Assembly (NCBI GenBank): GCA_008694505.1
Contig: VZDJ01007755.1
Span: 340,644 to 404,643 of the forward strand
Length of the DNA: 64,000 nucleotides
Origin: Cyanoderma ruficeps
Lineage: Eukaryota > Chordata > Aves > Passeriformes > Timaliidae
Reading direction: 5' to 3'
Position 1 is the stretch's first letter; each line of letters starts with the position of its first letter. The position numbers and the translations under genes are program-made. Positions 29,501-41,800 of the stretch are shown one piece after another. Under the pieces are notes generated by a model. The model made no database searches and was not told the origin of the DNA. It worked only from the letters and a program-made list of their open reading frames with translations.

Positions 29501-29745
29501 TACCTCTATACATATTTGTCAGACTCAGTGTCCACAGTTACAGTTGTATGCAATAGTCAGAACAGCATTACTTTCCAAATCATGAGGTGTTTTAAGGAAC
29601 ACCCACTTAGTAGTGGCTGCTGAGGAAATAATTTCCTTTATCAACCTGAGATTTTAAATGTGCAAGTGTTCTACCAATCTATCTAGTGCATGAAAAGAAA
29701 GGGAAGGAAGGGAAGGATAAGACAGAGAGAGAGATAACAATATTA
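26595..29745 (-). other. HNF4G: Probable HNF4G 3' UTR and downstream flank
   Basis: No coding sequence follows the stop codon. The minus strand has AATAAA hexamers at 27774-27779, 27080-27085, 27035-27040, 26936-26941 and 26595-26600. Any of these could end the transcript, and the AT-rich block 26580-27540 looks like distal 3' UTR. The antisense CR1 at 28484-28833 would lie inside a long 3' UTR. The true end cannot be chosen from sequence alone. Confidence 0.35.
28484..28833 (+). mobile_element. CR1 LINE 3' fragment, antisense to HNF4G
   Basis: A well-preserved CR1 tail. It starts near TGCAGTCTCCAACTTCCTTG, passes through GGTTTAGGTTGGATAATAGA, CACTGGAACAGGCTCCCCAG and TCAATGATCTTTGTGGGTCC, and ends TTCTGTGAT. 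It sits about 0.9 kb past the HNF4G stop codon, so it may lie in the 3' UTR in antisense. Confidence 0.9.
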
Positions 29746-29864
29746 TCACAATGGTTTTTGTTTCAAAATAGATTGCTGTGCAATGACTGAAGCCTGATTT
29801 GCAGACATTTTGTATTCTTGGCCAGAGCCTTGTGGAGGGGAAGGTAATGGAGTTTCTGGAGTTG
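29746..29864 (-). CDS. HNF4G: HNF4G coding exon 10 (C-terminus and stop)
   Basis: After acceptor TTTTTTTCAG the exon encodes [20 protein letters not shown] and ends KQKPL with TGA at 29746-29748. It matches the human gamma C-terminus as I remember it ([20 protein letters not shown], ending KQKQL) and differs from the longer HNF4A tail. This supports the gamma assignment. Confidence 0.94.
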
Positions 29865-32800
29865 CTGAAAAAAAAACATAGAAATAATTAAATAATTTTA
29901 TAGCCTGGACTACTATACATATACATACTACTGCACTGAAAGAGAGTCCTGTTGCATGCTTGGGAAAGAGAGTGCTTTGACATGCTAGGAAAACAGGATA
30001 TTTTAATGATCAGAATTTTTAGTTTATTAAAGATTGTGCATGTAAAAACAACGATAGATCAGAATGGTGCTGAATTTTTAAAATTAAATTAAATTCAGGT
30101 CAAAGTCTATTACTTAACGCCATTTGTATACATACATTTTTAATGCACAATTATTTTAATTTAAGAATGATGATGAACTAGCTCTATGAACACTGACAGG
30201 CCACCATTCTAATTAATATTTTAAAATGAAACAGTGAAATGTTATGACAGAAGGCTAACTTGCAATTACTTACGTATCTGTTCTGTATGTACAGGAGCAG
30301 ACATTGAACTTATGAGGACAGTTTGGCCAGTTAATGGATCTTGGGCTAAGTGAGGATGCATTGGATGATGCAGATGACTGGCATCATTAGAAGTACCTGC
30401 AAAAATAACATGAGAATATATCAGTGCAAAAGAGCATGTTGTTGTCAGTGACTTATACTTCAGTAATTACATTTCCACAGAGTAAATATTTTGATTGGCA
30501 ATTTGAATAATTGCCTCTGGGTATTCATTAAACAATTTAAGCAGACTTCAAGCATATTAAAAACTCTGTTTATTTTCACTGTTTTGACTGCAACAACAGT
30601 GTGTTTCATGAAATATTTCTAAGGATTCTTTCATCTGTCTAGGGAATTGTAGGGAAACCCAGTAGTTACTGAGAAGTGCACAGCAAAATCTGTTGTAGGA
30701 CTAACAAGACAAAATGCCAAGACAAGAAGGCTTTAGCTCACCATTGCACAACACAAAGCTCAGACAGTGAGTCAGAGTGGTAGCTTAGATCAGGATTCCC
30801 TCAATATCCCAACAGGCTAAATTCAACATAATACAAGATGGTAAATCAAACAAATTGTCAGCTTACCTCCCAGTAACATTTCCTGAAGCAAACTGTCAAT
30901 TTTAACAATTCCAAATAATTTAACCAATTGTATCTGCTCAATCATTTGCCAAGTGATGCTTTGGAGTGTAGGCAGTAGAAGAAGAAGTTCTCCAAATCTT
31001 CCTCTGGAGTCGTACTGACGGTCATTAATATAATCCTCTAAACTGATTTGGACTTGGAATCTCATATTCTTAATCTTCAACGGATTACTCAAGCCTTTTG
31101 CATCTTAAAAAATGACAAAAACTTAAAGTCAAGGCATATTATAGTTTAGGAATAGCATCTTACTGTTTGTCATTATATTCTTTTCCATTCAGCTAGATAA
31201 CATGAACAGATGCTACATTAACAAAAAATACTTTCAATACAATCACATGTAAAACAACTGAGAGATACTTTTGTAAAAATACCTGGATCAAAAAACACAA
31301 TTGCTTTCAAGCAAGCGTATTCATTGTCATCTATTTGAATCTCCTGGAAGGGACGAACTAATTCATCCAGAATCCGATTTGCCACTCGGCAGATCTCTAT
31401 TTCAGTGCTGTTCCGATGAATTATGTAATTGTTGCCTTAGAGAGAAAGAATACCAACATATGAATTAACAGAAACATTTTGATGCAATGTACTAGATGAA
31501 GCCAATTTTCAAAAGTACTTTTCATATTGGTTGATCAAGTTATTTTTTTTTTTAAGTAATAACTCTCCCTTGCATCACACACAACTTTGCTTTGCAAACA
31601 GAGTATATGTGCGAATTATAGCTGCCACCCAGTAAATAATCTGCACATATAAGTATGCCAACATGTAGTCACAGATCAGTCCACAGGACCAAGGTTGGTA
31701 TTTGAATGTAAAAGTATGAAGCAAGTAGACCTTTTTGTTTAAATAACAGATAAATATACTAACAAATTGATCTTAAAATGTTTTCTTCCATGATTGAGAT
31801 AATATATCCTAAGCTGAATGACAAGGATTTGACAATAGACAGGAGGAGACACTGGAAATGCTTCTTTTTCTAATGGGTGTTTCTGTTGTTCCTAATAAAA
31901 TGTAGTAGCATTGTAAAATTTTCAGTTAAGAATTAATTTTAGCTAGAGTTTTTTGGGTTTGGTTTTTTTTTTTAAATAGCCACTTTGGCATCTTAATTCA
32001 CCTTCTGAAGAACATTGGGAATATCATGGAGCTTTCAGAACCCACCGTGCAATTTTTGAAAGAAAAACTGATAATTATATCACAAGAGATCCATGTCAAA
32101 ATGACTTATAAAACAGATACCTGTCTCCAAGTATCAAAAAATAAGCCTTGAAGCCTCAAATTGTTTCTTCTTTTGGTATATCTACTGATGCTCGTGATAT
32201 ATAATTTTCTTACTATTATTTTATGATTGTTTTCTTTATTATCTTATTACTAATCCCAATAAAATGGCATTTTTGTTGCTGTTTTTTTCTGTTAATTTTG
32301 TTAGTGAAAATGTATCTAGGGAAATGACTACATTAAGAAAGCCATTTGTACAGCTTTCATCTTGAAAGGATTACTGGTGAGAGAAATACCTTCAGACCAA
32401 GCCCTTCTTGCCCTTTTAATGTTTTAATACATGTAAAAATAAATTCAAGCTAATTTAGAGCTCTGAAAAGAAAGACCCAAAGAAGAAGGCAAACAAGTAG
32501 TAGAAAATGTCCTTGTACTAGAGCACCAGTGAAGAGACAAGTCTGAGTCCATATTCCATATAGTCTTGCTTCACATCAAAAATCTTGTCCAAGACAACCA
32601 ACAGATTTTCTCAGGAAATAGCCCCAATGCTGACTATGTCTAATGAGATCCTTTTTGTCAGAGTATATGACTCTCCATGGCATGAACTAGAAGACATGCT
32701 TCCACCCCTGACAGACTTGTTCCCATTAAATAACCCAGCATAGCAGCCATTTCAGCTGACCAAGAATACGCTCCTGCAGGCTTGTCTTGGCACTGTGCCG

Positions 32801-35800
32801 TGGACACACCTATCTGCCACCCGGCAGGGACAGCAGGAATGATGGTTATGTGGTGGTCATGTGGGGACTGGTGAGGAAGCAGTGAGAGGAATTTGGGAAA
32901 GTGAGTTGCAGGGAACAGGCTACCTAATATTTTAGACAGTAGAGTCTTCTCTGAGTCTGAAGGACTCCTGAGAAAGCTCCAGATAAAAGGTTTTCATGAA
33001 GTCTGAAAGCAGTTCATGTGCAACAGGCTGGCTGCTCCTTTTCTAAGCAAAGGGGGGTTTATGCTGTTTTTGTGGTATTGTTGTTTTGTACGATTTTTTA
33101 ATGGGAAAAGCTGAAGAAAGGACAATAATGTAAGGAGGCAATTACCAGGAACTCCCTTAAGTTGTGGTTTCTGCTATGCAATAGACCTTTAGCTGTATTA
33201 ACCCACATGAAACCATCCACCTGCTTTTGCTAGGACACGTGACATTATGTCATTAATAGCTATTTAGCATTTCCGGAATGCATCGCTCTGATTGTGCCAG
33301 AGCAGTTGTCCCACTTAAGTGATTACACTGTTGCTAATGTACTATAATATCATCATCAGTAAGTGAAACAAAATCAATATTTACCTAAAAGTAAAATGTC
33401 CTTATATGCCATGGACCGTTTTGCTGCTCCAAGCAACAGGTGCTCCCCAGCATGGGCTCTTAGCAGGGCAACCTCACAAAAAAACCCAGACTCATTAGAT
33501 GATAGAGCATTAAGTTTCAGTAAGAGCAAAATAAAAGAGGATACATATTACTCTGTGTTAGGTACATGTTTAAAACTGTTAAGATTACAAAGTAAAATGT
33601 AAAGTAAATGTAAAAATCTTAACACCATAGAAATAGCACTTTTTAATTAAACTGTAATCCTCTGTCCCTTCTAGCATTCTGTCTAGATTTTAAACATCAG
33701 GATCTGCAAGATACTTCTCAATAAATATACTACCTGCCTTTATTTCCTAGTGTGTGTTCCCTTGACAAAGTTTTCTCTGGTATTTTAAGTTGACACTAAA
33801 GACTCCAGTGGACTGGAATGAACTGTTACAATAAATTTGATTCTATCAGTGTCTCATTTTTCTCTTGAACCAAAAATTTATGTGGCACTTAAAAGAGCTT
33901 TTTCCGAACAATGCCAGGTATACTAACAGAGCCACTACAGTCCACAAGGAGATATCCCAATTTTTACTGGGAGGGAACTTGTGTTTATTAGTTTACTCTT
34001 TGTCACCTATTTACTTTCCTCTGGTTTAAATGTCTGCTTGAAATTTCAGCAATGGCCTCTCTTTCCTCAAGAAACTAATTTCTTGACAAGTAATTCTAAT
34101 CCAAGGCAATAACTTTTGGAGGTATATAAAGGTACACAGCACCTGGGTAACACTTAAGAGATAAGACTTTTCAGGTTCTCAGTAGAGTTAGCTGCTTTGG
34201 CCTTCTCTATGGTTTGTAAATAAGGCTGACTCCCAGATCAGGAATCATTTTTTCAAAACCAGATGGCTTATTTTATAACTGAATGCACATACCCCTTAGA
34301 AACTGGTTATCATAAATGAAAAAGTGGCATTTGTTTTCTCTCTCAACATCTTTTTCCCTAGTTTTCTAAGATACTTAAGGTTTCAGAGTATTTCCCAACA
34401 TGTACTCTTCAAGCACAGCAGGGGTGTTTTTAGCCTATCATTCTAAGCTGATATTTTAGTTTTAAATGCAGACAGGAACATTTAAAGGATATTTGATACT
34501 TTCTCTTTTCCTCCATGCTATATTAACAATAAAAGCAGCAACATTTTTTGCTTGCTTTTGTTGCCCTTTAGTAGCAGCGTCATTTGAAATTCTCTTTCAC
34601 ATGAATAGAGTTTTAATTTATTCAAGTGTGTTAAGCTTGTGCACATATGTGCTCTGTGGGTCTGCAAAGACATCATTTAATTCCTTTTTTGGGAGTCTCC
34701 TGTGGCCTGAAACACATCCATATTCTTGAGGAACCATATAAGAGGGAATGATTCAGTTCAAAACCAAGGATGACCTAGCACTTGCAGGATTTTATTAAAA
34801 AACTGAGAGACTGAAGAAGCAAAAAAAGAAGGATTTACATGACTACAGCTCACAGAGTGATTTTCAAGATGAATCAGATTTTGTGTGGAATCAAGAGATC
34901 CCAGGCAATTAATTAATCTCCTGCTGAGGCTGCTTGTCAGAGAACTGATCACTACAATGTGGGGATACTGGTTCTGGGTTTGCCAGCACAACCTACTCTG
35001 AAAATCAGGGAAATATTAGGATATATCACATCTCTGTCATGAAAATCCTTATGAATTTTCAAGATTTAGTGCTTCTATGCCTTACATTTATTATATACAA
35101 TATAATTTTATTACATTGTATTGTATGAAAGATTATTTGCTATGGATTGGATTAATATCAGTATGTTTGGAACTTGTTCGTGATTCTAAACACTTTTGGT
35201 TTTTGCAAGTAGAGAAGGCTTACTTCAAATTAAATAACGTGCTGTCTTAAACTATATTATAATGAAAGGTGAACATGAAATAAATATTTTTTAAGGTCAG
35301 AAAAAAGTTCTGCTTCCAAAACACTACAGAAAGATCAAAACACTTAAAGACGTGCTGCTTTGCTGCTTCTTCTTGTTCATGTCTTTTCTGGTGTTATTTA
35401 AAAATTAAAAAAAAAAAAAGATTAAGAGGGTAGGTCTAGTACTCAGCTCTATTTGTTCAGACAGAAAAGAACGAGTGCTTCATCATGACATTTAAATATC
35501 ACAAGAATAACAGAGCAGCAATTAAGAGTTTTCTCCTTGGTCTCCTCTTGTACCTGGTCATCAAGTGGCAGTTCACAGAAGCCTGGAATATATTTAGCCC
35601 ATTCCACCAGGACTAAAAGTTGTTGCTTCATAGATTCACAGACATCACTAACACCAGCAATTTTCTTAACATTTATATCAGTGCTAGCACCAGGACTGGA
35701 GACTGAGATCTGGCAAAAATGAGAGAAAAAAATGAATTATGTTAAATTCCATATAATTTTATTTTCACTGGTTAACAGGGTATTTAAGAAAAAAATCACA

Positions 35801-38800
35801 GCAGTAATCATAGATACTCTTGAGAAATTCCTTGACTATATGGACCATTACCTTACATGTAAATTATAAATTTTTCTTTCTTATTATTATCCATATGCAC
35901 TGCAATATGCTAAAACTTTAATTAATCATATCATGATACGATATCTTCTCATTCCAAAACACTATTTTAAACATACTAGATCTCTTTTCATTTGTAGAAG
36001 GGAGGGGTTTTGTTTATTTTTCCCTTAAAATGGTTGACATTTACCTCATTTCCGAAAAAGAAAAGAGCTCATAGTGGCATACAGTAATATTAAGGGATAG
36101 AGATATTAAGAGAAAGAGAGTGATAAAGGGGTAGCATGTTCTTCCAGTGTAAAGATAAGTATCATTAACTCTAGAAGGTAAAACAGGGGGGTTTTAGTGC
36201 CTGGAGGAAAATGGTTTGTAATGATGAAGCAGCAGTATAGGCAGAGGCCTGAGATGTTTCAGAGGAAATGTAAAAGATATGAGTGTGCATCAGACCACCT
36301 GCAGGGAACAGTGTTCTGTGAAATGGCAAGAGAGCAATATCTTTCTGGGCCTGAAGCTGGGGCACTTCTGCTGAGCCAAATCCTGAAATTCTTAACGACT
36401 TTTCAAGGAAAGAAACAAAACCAGGCTTTTTCTTAAGCCAGGCAGGAAAGCCAACTTAAGACAAAACCAAATGTGGGAAGGTAAGGTCAATTTATAGTTG
36501 CCATCATACTAGGGAATCAAAAAGAAAAAGGAAGCAGAAAAATGGAAAAAAAAAAGGAAACAAAATTAAAAAGAAATAAGTAGTGAAAAAGAGGGAAAAG
36601 TGCAAATGGAAAAAGCAAAAANAAAAGGAAAAGGAAAAGGAAAAGGAAAAGATCACTGTACAAAGCCTATGAAACTGATTTTCCCTCTATGTTTTATTAC
36701 TAAAAGCACACTTGGGAAATTATGTAGCATGATTATCTTCCTCAGGAAAAGAAGTAAGTTGTTTGGCCTTCCAAACAACATTCCTACACTTTTCAGGATG
36801 GTGGAATGTATTTAGGTTGGCTCCTACCAGTTCCCCTTCATTCATATATCCATGTTAAACCCCACAGTGGGATCTGTGGTGAAGTCCTTTATCCTTGTGT
36901 AGTCAAAAGGAGTTGTACTTCTGAACTAAAGCTCTATGCTTCTTACATAATTCAGTAGTGTAAAACACTAAAAACAGCTTAGATATTTGTGTCAGTTAAC
37001 CAGCTGAACATTAGTTCTCAGGGAAATACAGCAGCTAGGCAACTGAAAAATTCCTCAGACATATAATTCAAAGTCTACCATGTAGGAAAAAGGTTAGAGG
37101 TATTGCCTCTTTGTAGACAGAGAATGTGTGAAATCCATGCTATAATCATGAATCCATTTCTGGCATCTGCTCTACAGAAAGGAGGTTGAGCTACCAGAGT
37201 GTCAGTCTAGAAAATCTTCAGTACAGAAAGACAGTAAAGAAATTCAATACATTTCATTTTTTTTCCAGAAGAGTAAAGGGGTCTTGATCATGATTCAAAG
37301 GTACAAAGAAGAAATTTCTCATAGTAGGTTGCACTCTGTTCTACCTGAAAATTATACTAACCATGGACCAACTGGAAGATAATAGACGAAGGTAAGGAAG
37401 AGGTAGGTTGTTTAACTGTTAGACATACTGACTCATGAATTTAATGCATTGTCCTTTCCTTTATATATTTTAATCAAAGATATGCATTTTTATAAATGAC
37501 ATCTTACATATTTTTACATTTATATAATCCTGGAAGCCTCTCCCAGGTCGGTACAAGAAAAAATTGTACTTAGACAATTCTCCCCTGTAAGAGATCTCCG
37601 AGAACAAAATCACCAATTTTCCTTATTTAATATGAACACATCAAAAGGGATTAAAATATCTAATTTTCCTTTAATATGAACATTTCAGAAGAGATGAATA
37701 CCACCCTCTCCCTCATTTCACAGCTGAAGTATTTGGATAATTATTTGGGACACTACCACCTCCTCTATGTATTTTCTCAGGACTGAACTCATCTTACAGA
37801 CCTATTTAATTGAGGGAAAAAACAAGTACTTTTAGGACTTCTTTGCTTTTTCACCATGTAAACAGGGTCTCTTGGACTTTGAGGCCAAGATTGTATCTTC
37901 ATATATGCCTAACATAGTGGAAGCAATTCTGTTCTACTAAAACACACCAAATAGTAAGTACAAAAAATTTGCATATACACAAGGAAATGTTTTAGGCCAA
38001 GAACCGACAGTTTGAAAAGAACTTTGTGCTATAAACAGCTGAGGATGTGATTCTGTTCAAGACAGTTCTTATTCCTGAATTGCATATACCAGTTGGATAT
38101 GATTAAGGAGTATTATAAAAAAAGCACAATAAGCAAGTTCAAAAAATTACTAAGGAGATAAATATAGCTATATTTTTCATACTGTATAGGTATGAAAGGT
38201 AGGAAGGTACATTATGTTCATCTAGTCTGCCCAGACATGCAATATGTGCCAAAGACTATCACCCAGTAATTCCTGCATCAATTCTTTACAGAGAGTTCCA
38301 GCCTAAGAGAGATGCTGATAAAGGATGAGATTACAAAACATTTGGGGATGTATAAATCAGTCAGCATGAAATCATAAAGGTGGCAGTTAAATTCTAAGCA
38401 AGTTAGTAAGAGGTGCAAGAATGCAGAATCAATGACCATGATTTATCTGAGGTGCAGAAAAGGACTGGAGACTGTTCCATTCAGCAATTGATTGGATAGG
38501 GGAAAAAAAAAAGAAAAAGAGAAAATGAAGTTCAGATGAGACAGAGAAAATTTAAGAGCGAGATGTGAATAGACTCTGCAGTTGGAACACTTCTGTTTGC
38601 CTTACTTATAATGTCTAAGGATATTAAAAATGGGATTTTCAAAAGAATGCAAGGAAATGAGTGTCCACACCCCTTTGAATGTAATGGCTTTGGACAAATT
38701 TTTCCCCATGTTTCATGGGAAAGCCTGCTTCAAGCATAGATAGATGCCACCAGCTGCCTAAGACAGCAACTGATTTAAAAGCAGTAAGAACCATAAACCT

Positions 38801-41800
38801 TTATTAAGAAAGGTGCCTAAGACATATTGTCCTGGACAAAGTAGATTTTTTTTTATTGACTATGCTTCAAGAATGTATTCTATTATGCCCTCTTCCATTG
38901 AGAAGAGGAACCTGTGTGCATTTTGGAAGTAGAAGAAAGTAATCTCAATAATTATTTTTTTGGTACAATAAGAAATTGAAAAGTATTTAATTTTAGTAAA
39001 AGTGGTCTTAATGTCACTAAATAATTTTGTGATAGATCTCAGTACCTGGCGGGAGAGTGTCTCGGCTTGCGACAATGTGCTAATAGAGGGACTGTTGCAG
39101 CCATCAAAAGTGTTTCTTCTCGTACTTATCCTGTCCCGTTCATTTTGTACAGCTGGAAAAGAATAATCATTTCATTTATTGACTTGTAAACACTGACACA
39201 GAGAATAATTTCAGAAGATAACTCCAAGAACTGAAAGGTATGACATTCAAAGAAGATGATCTGCTCTTAGCTCTGAGTGATGAGGAAGGGCAGGACATGT
39301 TCTCTATCAGAACACTACTTGCCTGTAAAAAGCATATATAACTAATTGCAGATAGACACTGAATCATGAGCACGGCTGTCACTGGCTTAATTACAGTCAA
39401 ACCTCTTTCTTCCTTTGAACTTCAACACATGGTCTCAATTTCAACCAATTTAATAAGTCAGGCTTTATGATAACAGATATGACAGATAGCAGAAATGGAC
39501 ATTTCCAGACTGCCAAACAGGTCAAGTAGTACAGCATCATCACTGAAAAATATTTCTCAGAGGAAGTATGAAAGCCCTACTCATGCTCTGCTGTGGGAAA
39601 CAATGAAACAGGAATGTACCATTAATTTAATCCACTAGTAAGATAATTTTGAAACTTAAATCTCACATTCCTCCTCAGAAACATTGCATTCTTAGCCACT
39701 TTATGGAACATTAACTAAGTTAAAGGGGAAAAAAAAAAACCCAACCCAAAAACCAGCGCACCAAAGAAGTTTTAGGACAGTAAATTCAGTAAGTTTTGTT
39801 TCATGGGGTCCAAAACCAGGCATTTGAAAGAGATTTGGATAAGGAAACTGTAATCAGCACATGCAAGGCTTATGATGCAAGAAGGTATACTTCTGAACCA
39901 AAGGAAGAAGAAAAAAATAAAACCTAACAGTCAGATACTTCTAAAACCTAGATCATTTCCAAGATAAGGTCAAGGAAAATAAAAAAGGAGGAAAAAATAA
40001 TTGTGCCGATGGAAATCTTTCTATTGCATAAGGAATTTCACTGTCTTTTAGGAGCAGCATCTTCATTTCTGAAGATACATTTGCTATTTTGTGGGAAACA
40101 ATCTGCATTACAGAATGCAGTACAAGAGGTTTCAATTAGAAAAAGAAATCCTCTGTGCACTGAGTAGATTCAGGGTTTATCTGAGCAATGCACGCCGTTT
40201 ATTCCAGAGGTGAACTAACTTTTCTGCAGGGACACTAACTGATGGGCCTTTTGTTAAGGTCACAGGAAGAAATCTTGTGTGGTGATAAACACACAGTGTG
40301 TTGTAGACAGGAAAGAAAAAACATAACCTTTTGTAAAAGAATGCTGAAACAAATATCTAATCCTGAAACAAACATAAATAATTAAAATAAGTTCAGCACT
40401 GATTAGTTTTGCAAAAATAGTAAGGTATCCTGACAATACATCACTAGTGAAAATCACTGGTGGAGCACACTTAAAACCATAGATGCATGCTTTAATTTTC
40501 TTCTATATACACATAATTTTGGATTATTAGACTAGACTATGTGGCTAAAGATTTTTCATCAATTCAGGCTAAAATTGCTTTAAACAGAGACCCCATGAGG
40601 AGGGTGGTACACTTGCTCAAAGAGGACTTGTAAAGCATTTAATAACTGAAGCCTTTCCTATCTTTGTCCTGAAGAAAGAGATTTGCTAGAAACATGAGAA
40701 ACTCTCCTAGACTCTATGCTACACTTATACTATGAGACATGTCCTGATTATATAGAGAGGTTATAACAAAACAAAAGCAGTGGTGAAAGTTTTAGACGCA
40801 GTGGGGTCAGAGTAGGGCAGAGTAGCCTTAAATGGGTTAAAAGGTTTTTTGTGCCATGCACAAGGCTGCATTAGCATCTTGAGGGAAATGAGCATTTCTC
40901 TGTTTTGAGCTCCCTAGCACATGAAAGATGCTGGAAAACTAGGTAGTGTCCAGCAGAGGGCTGTGGGTAATCCACAAGATGCACAAGGTGAAGTAGAGAG
41001 AGGCATTTTTGCCTATGTTGAAAAAAGAGGACCAACATGGATGTGAGTGTCTTCATTTCTGTAGCATACAGAAAATGGAACCACTTTCTTCTCAGATGCA
41101 TAATGAAAAGATAAGACCCAATGGACACTATCCTAACTGTAGTAAGAGATATTCCAACAAGTTATAAGGAAAAAAACCCTTCCCAAAAGGGGGGTCAAGT
41201 ACTGAAAGTGCTTGCAGAGTGAGAAGTTGCTGAATCTCCTCTCTCAGGGACTGTGTAAATCTGTCTGGACAGGGTCCCAAGCAACCTTACTGAACCTAGA
41301 TGTCAGCCTTGGTTTAAGTAGGGGCTGAATTAGATGAACTCCAGATGTCCCTTCTGAGATAAAATATTCGTTACTTCCAGGTTTGCAAAGTCTGTAAAGC
41401 TCTGCTATTTGCAAAGCTTCTAGGGCTGCTGTGTAGACACAGATCTTCCCCTCTCTTCAAATCAGATTGATAACATATATACAACATATTACTGACTTAA
41501 TGGCTCAAATTCCAAAAGGCCAAGGTGTCTTAAAGGAGATCCACAATAGCAGGCAAACCTCTTTCATACCCTGTGTAATGCTGTTTAGAATATCCCCATC
41601 CAGCTTCAGGGAGAAAAATCCATTTTATCCCATACCAATAACCTGATCACTAACAAAGTACTACTACAGGGCAGATACTTAAGAGCATAAAGAAAAAGCT
41701 TCCTCTGTGCAGACAAAAAGAATGATAGCCATGTTACAAGAGAACTAAGCATTCACATTTAAGACTGGCCTGCAAGCAGACGAACCATGCTCCAAACAAA

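Larger units (their letters stand above)
35710..39045 (-). other. HNF4G intron 4
   Basis: GT-AG intron of 3336 bp. It contains purine simple repeats around 36520-36653 and an ancient interspersed-repeat remnant at about 38195-38310. No other structure was recognised. Confidence 0.85.
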
